Positions 56,501 through 64,000 of a stretch of DNA of 64,000 nt are shown in pieces. Both the position numbers and the translations under genes were made by a program. Origin of the DNA: Telopea speciosissima (Eukaryota; Streptophyta; Magnoliopsida; Proteales; Proteaceae); NCBI RefSeq assembly GCF_018873765.1, contig NC_057920.1:12103307-12167306 (forward strand), written 5' to 3'. How positions within the stretch are numbered: position 1 is the first letter of the stretch; every line of letters starts with the position of its first letter. Below the pieces are notes generated by a model. It did no database searches, was not told the origin of the DNA, and saw only the letters and a program-made list of their open reading frames with translations.

Positions 56501-59315
56501 CTTTTATTGGTTGTACCTTTTCTAATTCCAAATGCCAACAAGGAAAAAAAGTATATTTGGATATGGATGAGTAAGGAATGAGCTCCAGAGTGTCCTCTTT
56601 AGGTAGTAATTATATCATTGACCAAGATATTGGCAATGTGTGGTGTGTGAGTGTGGTGTGTGGTGTGTATATCCGCCATTCCACGGTCCTAAAAGTCAGT
56701 TAATCTTTTGGGATTGGTGTGGTTTGTGTGATTACACTTTCATCAAAAAAAAAAAAAAAGATATTAGCAACATTTTAGTTGTCAAAAGAAAATCTAAAGG
56801 ACAAGGGTTTTCCATGCTGCCAGCATGGAAGAAATCTCTCACGCCACACCAACTAGTGTGTGGGAATCAGTTTCATCAATAGGGACACACGATCAAGGAG
56901 GAAAGAGAAAGTATCACTAGGAGAGAGAGAGAGAGAGCGCGTTAGTTATCTATGAGGGGGTGGGAAAGAATCCCCATACTGTAGGTGTGGGGATCATTTT
57001 AGTAAATCTAACATATAAATTGGATTTCAAAATTTTTGTATAACATTTCAATAAAATAAGTTTTGATTTCTATTTCCTTTTACATTTGGGATAAATCCTA
57101 CAAATTATATACCATGAAACAATTGGAATTGAAGGCGTACTTTTTCCCCTATGATCCTATTTTAAATTTAGCAAAAAGCAAAAGGACAGAGGGATTCAAT
57201 TGTACTTTGTCCTTTCAAATATGTATGCTACACTCTTTTAGACACAATCTTTTATTGTATGATTCATTTTGCAAGTTTTGGAATGGTTTGTCTATGTTGA
57301 CACTCATACATGCGCTTTGGTTTTCTATTTGGCTACTTAATTGGTGTACTGAAATATGATGAAAATTTGTCCTTATAACCCTTTGAATCATGGAGCATGG
57401 GCAATTAGTCAATCTAATATAATGAAATGAAGTCTCGCGTTTAATACATACATTATAGCAATTATAATTTAAGGTCAGAGGTATTTCACGATGCCAGAGT
57501 AGAAAAGTGCATCAATGAGAGGGTAGGTCACAAATTCGTTCAATAGAAGACCCATATTTTTGAGAGAGAGGATGTTAATGTGATGTATATATGACTCATT
57601 ATGTAAAGGGCGTCGGAAGGATCTCCTCTCCAACTCGACAACGTGGGAATCTTTTTCTCATAATTTAATTCAACTTCAAAATTTGATCGATGGTGGTCAA
57701 AATCGCTACTTCTGCCTTCTATTGATCCAACGACTTAAAATACAAGTGTAAAAACCCTTTAGATCAAAGCTAAAAACCCTACTCAAATCTAAATTTGTAT
57801 CCATTTTATGTGTGAAGCCATGAAGGGAAGACAGACAAATCATCAGAAAAGACATTTGGGGACATTGCTTGGCGGGTCAGCCTGGGACAAATGCCCAACT
57901 GCCTGCTTCAACCCTTTGAGTCCAACTCAAGAAAATGTCCCCCAGAAAACTTAAAAGAAAAGCAATAAGGTCCCAATAAGACAAGAGAAGAGGATTCTCT
58001 CTCTCTCTTTCTTTGTGAATGTGTTTCCATTAAAGCATCAAAACAAAACATGAATGAATGTTACTTATTAAATGGAAAAGTAAATTTTTTTCTTCTGTAT
58101 CTACAAATCAAACTATCTATTTAATCAGAATCTTAAAGTCTTAAACTCTCTTGTCTTTTAATCCAAGAGTTTATACTAGTTGGAGTAGTTTTTTGCTATA
58201 TAATTTGCTTAAAAACACTCTTAAACACAAACCCATAACTGATGTTACATGGGCTCAACTAAAGAGTGCTTTCTATCTTTTCCAACTCTTATTTGATCAA
58301 TAATTCATAGGACCAAGTGTGTCGGTTGACAAACTTGCTCTAGGAAAGCAAAACTTCTCCTACCAAACACCCCCCCCCCCCAAAAAAAATGTGAAAAGGG
58401 GTTGTGACTTAATAGGATGGGGGTGCATGTACTAACCCTACTGAGGTAGGGGATGGAGAAAGGGAATGAACTTTGTCTGCCTCTGTTCAGAGTCTTTAGA
58501 GTAGGGAGTTTAGCTTTGATTGTCTCAGCTGGAATGGAGTCACTGGACCACAGGTTGCAGCACTTAATGTAAGATCCATGGATAAATTAAGGGAATAGGG
58601 TGGCACCTGCATCTTCTGCACTAGGAAGATAGTAATGTTTAACTCAATTTGTTTGATTTTGGACCACTAGCACTATTACCCTCTGACCTCTATTTGCTTT
58701 TTATTAGAGAGAGAGAGAGAGAGAGAGATGATTTAAGAGTTTTTAAAAGAAAAGAATTAAGCCTTAAGACCATGGAGTTCCAAGCTGTTTCCTTGTATCT
58801 TAGTACGATAGTCCTGCAACCAGCTTAGCATTGATGAATCTCGACATAAACATACATTTTGATTAAGCAAAAGTTTTTCTTCACCTAGGGTGAAAGAGAA
58901 TCTCTTCATCTAAAGTGATTTGATGCTCTGATTGGACTCATACCCACATGGTTGAAAGTCCGAAATACTCTTTCTCAGTCCAATAGGGGGGGGGGGGGTC
59001 AGATCTTATGGATTAGGATGTTCTCTTTCCACTATGAGTGAAGGGAAACTCGGTCCTTTAGATTATTATCAAGACTTAATTTTCCTTATAATAGCTGTCA
59101 CAACTGAAGCAGCTAATACCTTAAGCCGGAGGAATTCCTTCACCAAATGACCATCATTGCACTTGGATAGGTGTCAAGGAATAGTGATGGGCATTTTGAA
59201 CATTCACCATATTAGGGGAGTAATGATGACCTTAGATTTGTAGGTGAACCCTTCATTGAAGGGAAACTTTCTCCTTACCAAGTACCCAACTTCTTTTTAA
59301 TTTTGAAGATTCGGA
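56501..59315. other. Intergenic; simple repeats only
   Basis: (GA)n at about 56923-56936 and 58708-58727, C-run at 58370-58380, G-run at 58986-58999. I see no coding exon or element boundary. Confidence 0.4.
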
Positions 59316-59333
59316 GAGCCATTCTAGTCTCTA

Positions 59334-59503
59334 AAAAAAGGGTTTACCCAGTACACAAGGCTCCCGACACTGCAAGGTCTGGGGAGGATCATAATGTACG
59401 CAGCCTTACCCCTACTCCATAGAGAGTCTATTTCCTTATTCAAACCCACGACCATTAGGTCACAATGGAGCAACCTTACCGTTGCACTAAAGTCCACCCT
59501 CAA
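59334..59503 (-). mobile_element. Au SINE with 18-bp TSD
   Basis: On the minus strand: TTAGTGCAACGGTAAGG (A box), GGTCGTGGGTTTGAAT (B box), then GTAAGGCTGCGTACATTATG and CAGTGTCGGGAGCCTTGTGT, ending in a short T run, as in full-length Au SINEs. Flanked by GAGCCATTCTAGTCTCTA (59316-59333) and GAGCTATTCTAGTCTCTA (59504-59521), one mismatch in 18. Confidence 0.9.
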
Positions 59504-59521
59504 GAGCTATTCTAGTCTCTA

Positions 59522-60062
59522 GATCCTCAATATTTTCTTCAATATTGTTACCAATTATGAAGCAGAGTAAGAATAGGGGGAGGGGATCCTACATTTCTCC
59601 TAAGATTTAGTAGTACTACCTATGTAAGTGTATTGAGAGAGTACATAAATGGGCATCCCCAGCACATCACATGGCAGGGAAATATATCCAAAGTAATATG
59701 ATTGTAAATAGACTAGATAGGGAGGTATAGTTACTTCAATACCCCTAGATGCCTTTTCTGCTCATGGGCCATCATTATTCTTACATGAACAAGATAATAA
59801 CTGTAGTAAATCAACTGAGGAAGTGAGGATATAGATGCTGCTTAAACTTGAAGCAATGGATGGTCTAGCTTGGCTTTTTCTAAGTATAAGTTGGAAATCA
59901 TAATAGGAGTAGGAGGCAAAGTGCATGCTATTGGGGGACTCAAGTCCATAAATGAGTCCAAATAGGCCCAATAGACATTATTCCCATGGGAGGACTCATA
60001 AGAGTGAATGGCATTCAATAACCCAATTATTCTTCATTCTCATCCACAACCTTTATAATTTG
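59522..60062. other. Intergenic, nothing recognised
   Basis: No gene or repeat identified. Confidence 0.35.
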
Positions 60063-60169
60063 TGGCTGTGTTTGGTATGCATTATTGGAACTCTTGGGTG
60101 TTCTGTATTTTCTAGCTTGTGTTCAAAACCTTGAATAAATCCTGAGAATGCATACCAAACACAGCCTAT
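60063..60169. mobile_element. MITE family P1
   Basis: GGCTGTGTTTGGTATGCATT at the left is inverted at the right (GAATGCATACCAAACACAGCC). 107 bp; TSD not clear. Confidence 0.7.
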
Positions 60170-60365
60170 GATGTATTCCTACCAAACCTCAAACAATACT
60201 CTACCATGTTATTAAGTGGCATAAAACCCATCCCCCATACATTATTTATATTCATTAAACAATCACAAAAAAAATTTGGTCCTGCATGTCATTCTTCCAC
60301 CTGATTCTGCATTTACACAACAGAGAAGAGAGAACTTTGGCTTTTAAGGAAAAGAAGTTAATTGT

Positions 60366-60393
60366 CCTCTCTCTCTCTCTCTCTCTCTCTCTC
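60366..60393. repeat. (CT)n microsatellite
   Basis: Fourteen CT units. Confidence 0.95.
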
Positions 60394-61376
60394 AGGGTAG
60401 GACCCTAGAGAAACAGATAGAATCATTTATTGGGTAGTGACTCTCTCCACCAAAGACCCACACTCCTTAGAGGATGACTGGTTATGGGCCTTCTGGCCTT
60501 GGGTCCTCCAGCTTCAAATGGCAGTTCAATAGGAAATAGTCATGAATCCATGGGATTTTTTTGAGTGCTTACCCATAAAACATTAGTGGGGACTGGGTGA
60601 ACATGAATCTAATCCCTCTTTTCTATAATCTTAAAAGGCTACAATGTAATAACCCTTCTTTTCTCTGCTTTGGTGTGGCCATTGGCCAATAATAATGAAC
60701 ATGGGAGTCATGTCTCATACCACCAAAATGATTGTACCTTCTTTGAAAAGCTTCTCCCCTCTATCATGAATACTTTTCCCTGCCCTTTTTTCTCCCTAAA
60801 TGTTTCATAATAAAATAAGCCACTACTTTATAAATCAATACAGTTTAACTAAAATGCAAAATGGGTTATTGATTAGTGATTATAATTCCTCAATCAAACT
60901 CCTTCGAAGTGATGATAATCAAGAAATAAAACCCCTATCATGGAAGATCCAAAGATTAACATGTAGCCAAATGGTTGTGTTTTACCAACCAATCAATGTC
61001 TGAAGATATTGAAAGGTGGTGCATCACAGTAAGTATATCATTCTTTCATAAAGATATCGATGAGATTTATATGGAAGACAGAAGTAGTAATATAGACAGG
61101 AAACCCATGTAGAGAAAAGGGCCAAACAGAGGCCAGGTCCAAAGCTGCAAATATTTCTTTTACTTTTCAGAATGTGGTAGGGATTATGGGGCCTGTGGAT
61201 TTACTTTTTGTGTGTGTGAGGCCAATATAGAAAGTGGAGTAAACAGTGAAGGTTGAAGAGAAGGATAAGAGGCAAAAAAAAATTAAAGCAGCCACATGAA
61301 AGAGAGAAAGCCCAATTGTATTCAGTGCTGAATCTGGTGAGAATCAAAAGGGGATTTTGTCTCGGGAACTGTAGTT
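60394..61376. other. Intergenic, nothing recognised
   Basis: No coding region recognised. Confidence 0.35.
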
Positions 61377-61392
61377 GAGTTCCATCTCATTT

Positions 61393-61406
61393 TTTTTTTT
61401 GGTAAA
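61393..61406 (-). mobile_element. Ultrashort A-tailed insertion with 16-bp TSD
   Basis: Fourteen bases (T8 then GGTAAA; on the minus strand TTTACC plus oligo(A)) between identical copies of GAGTTCCATCTCATTT (61377-61392 and 61407-61422). Confidence 0.7.
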
Positions 61407-61422
61407 GAGTTCCATCTCATTT

Positions 61423-62483
61423 CACAACAAGAGAATTGAGATCTCTGATAAAATCTCCATCTCTTACCTTTGCGAGTGATGTCTCATCTTTGTCTCCTCT
61501 AATCTTTTTAATCACCTTTCTTTATGGATGAAATCTGTGATAAGGACTTGAGGTTTATTGAATAATTGTGCTTAACAATGGTGCCTAACTACTTGTGGGT
61601 ATGGGTCTTATCAGCCACATGCATGGGTAAAGATATATAAACTGTCACTAATGGGTAATGGCCACTAATGCTAATTGAGAAAGAGCTACAGAGATTAATT
61701 TAAGGAAAACTACTATTAATTCCCAATGGAAGTTTTACAAACTCGCAGCTCAGAACCTTTAATAATGGCCATCCATAATCAAAGAGTCCTAAAGCTCCCA
61801 TAAGTCCAAGCTGTATTGAATATGTGTGTGGTCTATGGACTGTGGACCCTGATGTTTCTCAGATCCTTCGTTCCTACCTTCTAAAGTATGTGTTTGCACC
61901 TTCCGAGGCTGACCCAACTCACTAATGAGGAAGTTGGGGAAGTCTACCTGGAATTCTATTGGAAAACAACTCATCTGTGAAGTTTTCAGCAGTAGTTAGC
62001 CATAAATTTTCCAACTGTTCTGTTTTGTTGATCCAGTGACTTGCTAAAGTGTTGATTTTGTAATCCGAATTAGTTCTAAGTTCTAACACCAACCTGCTTA
62101 GACCAAGCCTGTGAACGCTGAGAAGGAAATACTGAGAGTTTGAGCTATATTGTGTATGATTGAGCCACAACTACTTGTTTGATCTTTTATGGGCTTGGGT
62201 AATGAATCCCTATCCCACTTGCAATATCCGCACCAGCTGTATATGAAGTCTCTGTTTCTTTCTTTTCTCAAGAAATGAGTCTCTTTAATTTCACTTCATC
62301 CTGATATACCCCAAAGAATAGTTTTAAAACCAGAATGGACCTGGACGTTATAGGAATCAGCCCCCTTTTGGGAATCAAACCGGGCGATTTCCTGAAAACC
62401 ATCCAGATTTTGAGAACCAGCAGATTTGGTTTGATTACTTACTTCATAAAAATTTAAGGGAGAGAGTTCTCCAAACTGGCAGC
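61423..62483. other. Intergenic, nothing recognised
   Basis: No gene or repeat identified. Confidence 0.35.
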
Positions 62484-62493
62484 TTGGTTTGGA

Positions 62494-62818
62494 GCATAGT
62501 TCAAAATCTCATTTCATTTCAGTCAAAATTTCAAATATATCGAGTATTTCGGTCGAGTCGAAATGAAATGCAATATCGAATTGAAAAAATGCAATATTTC
62601 AAAATTTTCGATCATCTCGTTTTGGAAATTTCAAAAATCTCAATAATTTCAATCATCTCGTTTCAAAAATCTAGATCATTTTGACATTTTACACCCACAA
62701 ATGACCAAGCAAAACTCATTGAAACAAAAAACCATATTCAACAAAATTTCGTCAAAATTTCGGTATCTCAGAAATTTCGGTCAGACCGAAACACCGAAAC
62801 AAAATGAGATTTTAAACC
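62494..62818. mobile_element. MITE (ATTTCGGTC type) with 10-bp TSD
   Basis: TTGGTTTGGA (62484-62493) and TTGGCTTGGA (62819-62828), 9/10. Left TTCAAAATCTCATTTCATTT is inverted at the right (AAACAAAATGAGATTTTAAA). Interior of ATTTCGG / CAAAATTTC repeats. Size of TSD suggests Mutator-like. Confidence 0.65.
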
Positions 62819-62828
62819 TTGGCTTGGA

Positions 62829-63469
62829 GAAAGCACCAATTAGTGATTCCTTAATACAGGCAACTGGGCAAGGAGAGAGAGACAGACTGACGGCATAGTC
62901 TCCGCCTCCAGCTCAGAGAACCTTTTCCAAAAAATTTGATATGTAAGTTCATCTATGGAGAAGTGAACCTTCAAAGACTTTTTACTTCACAGCAACCCCT
63001 ATGCTAACTTCTGTTGCTATAAAATAGATTGATTAATTGTCTGATACCACATGTCAGATAAATTTTGTCTATGACCCTATTTTACTGGTTCCCCTCTACC
63101 AAAAATACAGAAGTTCACTGGTTCCCAATTCGGGATTCCCATGTGTGGCGTTCCAATAGGAAGGTTAAGAGCTGTCTGAAAGCCATTGTAGTTAGGCTAT
63201 AGCAAATCTCTCCAGACACATAAGAAGCAAAATTTCATTGGGAGCTTATAAAATACATAGTTACATACCACCGAGGGTTCACGATATCATTTTACACCCA
63301 TTCCCCCCCCCAAAAGAAGTGTAAACACCAACCCGTAGTTTTAAAACAGAACTTGCCACCAAGACACCAAGAAGGCCGACTCTGATTTTGCCCAGTTCAT
63401 TGATTGCCAAAACACAGCTCACAAAAGTGTTACCCACATACTTAGATATGAGAGGATTACCATAAGGGT
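62829..63469. other. Intergenic, nothing recognised
   Basis: No gene or repeat identified. Confidence 0.35.
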
Positions 63470-63565
63470 GGTATTTCCGCCATTAGAGGGGCGGGGCGAT
63501 CATTTCGCCCACCCCCATGTGTTTGGGCACAGCCTGCAACCCCGGCACAGAAAACATTTTCCCAT
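63470..63565. repeat. Mutator-like MITE, family M1, right half
   Basis: CACCCCCATGTGTTTGGGCACAG and the terminus GGCACAGAAAACATTTTCCC match the right end of 6441-6552. The left end is not found. Confidence 0.45.
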
Positions 63566-64000
63566 TTATTATTTCAACCATTGGATAAAGGATCAAATAT
63601 TGGTTGGGCTGATCTGGTTACTGGTTAGCCTAGCTCAAGTAACAACTGTTTCAGATGGGCCAAAAACCTGAGCTCATCCAAACCTCGCCCGATCTTTGAG
63701 GCTTGGGCTGGAATTTTTGGTTCGTAGTCCCAGCTAGGAATGAGAAATCCCAGCCCGAGGCCAAGGGCAGGTTGGGTTAGAGTTGAGGCGTCATACCGCA
63801 GCAATGTTCCTTGTGGCATCAGGCTGCCAATGAGTTGTGTGTCTACCTTTGCTCCACTGGTTCTTGTTTGTGCTACGAGAGAAGGCAAGAGTATCTTAAC
63901 CCTCAGCTCTTTCGTTGGGTTTCGGTCTATCTCTGCTATTGTTGTTGTATTTTGTATTGTATTATTTACTTTTCTTTGCAATAAAATCCTACCTTAGTTG
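63566..64000. other. Intergenic, decayed GGTTGGGCT repeat
   Basis: GGTTGGGCTGATC, GGCTTGGGCTGG and GGCAGGTTGGG words suggest a decayed H2-like MITE at 63598-63790. The rest is unassigned. Confidence 0.3.

Noticed and set aside
57063..57359. 98-residue frame, plus strand
   Set aside because: AT-rich, no domain, no neighbouring exon.
63625..63981. 118-residue frame, minus strand
   Set aside because: Covers a decayed GGTTGGGCT repeat; no domain.

Overview
This is nuclear DNA from a flowering plant. The genes are intron-containing, GT-AG-spliced and plant-specific (a DUF1645 protein, a MIP1-leucine-zipper/DUF547 protein, an RBR ubiquitin ligase). Au-type SINEs, TRIM elements, copia and LINE relics and many MITEs fill the rest, and a piece of plant mitochondrial DNA (nad2 intron plus exon 5) is embedded. 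I cannot name the species. Gene density is low: three genes look intact, all on the minus strand.

Layout. 1-7.3 kb: two LINE 3' ends, several MITEs and a complete TRIM. 7.35-9.9 kb: two-exon RBR-type E3 ligase with MITEs in its intron. 10-15.2 kb: an internally deleted copia element whose 3' LTR carries a foldback element, which in turn carries a hAT-like MITE. 15.2-23.3 kb: MITEs and a decayed copia pol gene with its 3' LTR. 23.4-24.0 kb: broken, intron-bearing piece of a ZOP1-like splicing/silencing gene. 24.2-25.8 kb: local duplication and a LINE reverse-transcriptase relic duplicated in tandem. 26-32.6 kb: unidentified GC-richer DNA, AT-rich DNA and a cluster of MITEs. 32.9-34.0 kb: single-exon DUF1645 gene. 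34-43.4 kb: solo LTRs, a second complete TRIM, SINE pieces, MITEs and an inverted duplication forming a perfect 36-bp hairpin. 43.4-48.1 kb: ten-coding-exon MIP1-zipper/DUF547 gene. 48.1-64 kb: no intact gene; RNase H relic, MITEs, NUMT, Au SINE, microsatellites.

The three genes do not form a pathway; they are independent loci. The strongest unexplained signals are the hairpin made from an RNase H fragment, two miniature LTR elements, small element families whose insertions can be verified by target-site duplications visible here, and three ultrashort oligo(A)-tailed insertions. I found no obviously new multi-gene system. Coordinates of MITE ends and exon boundaries were read by eye from the sequence.
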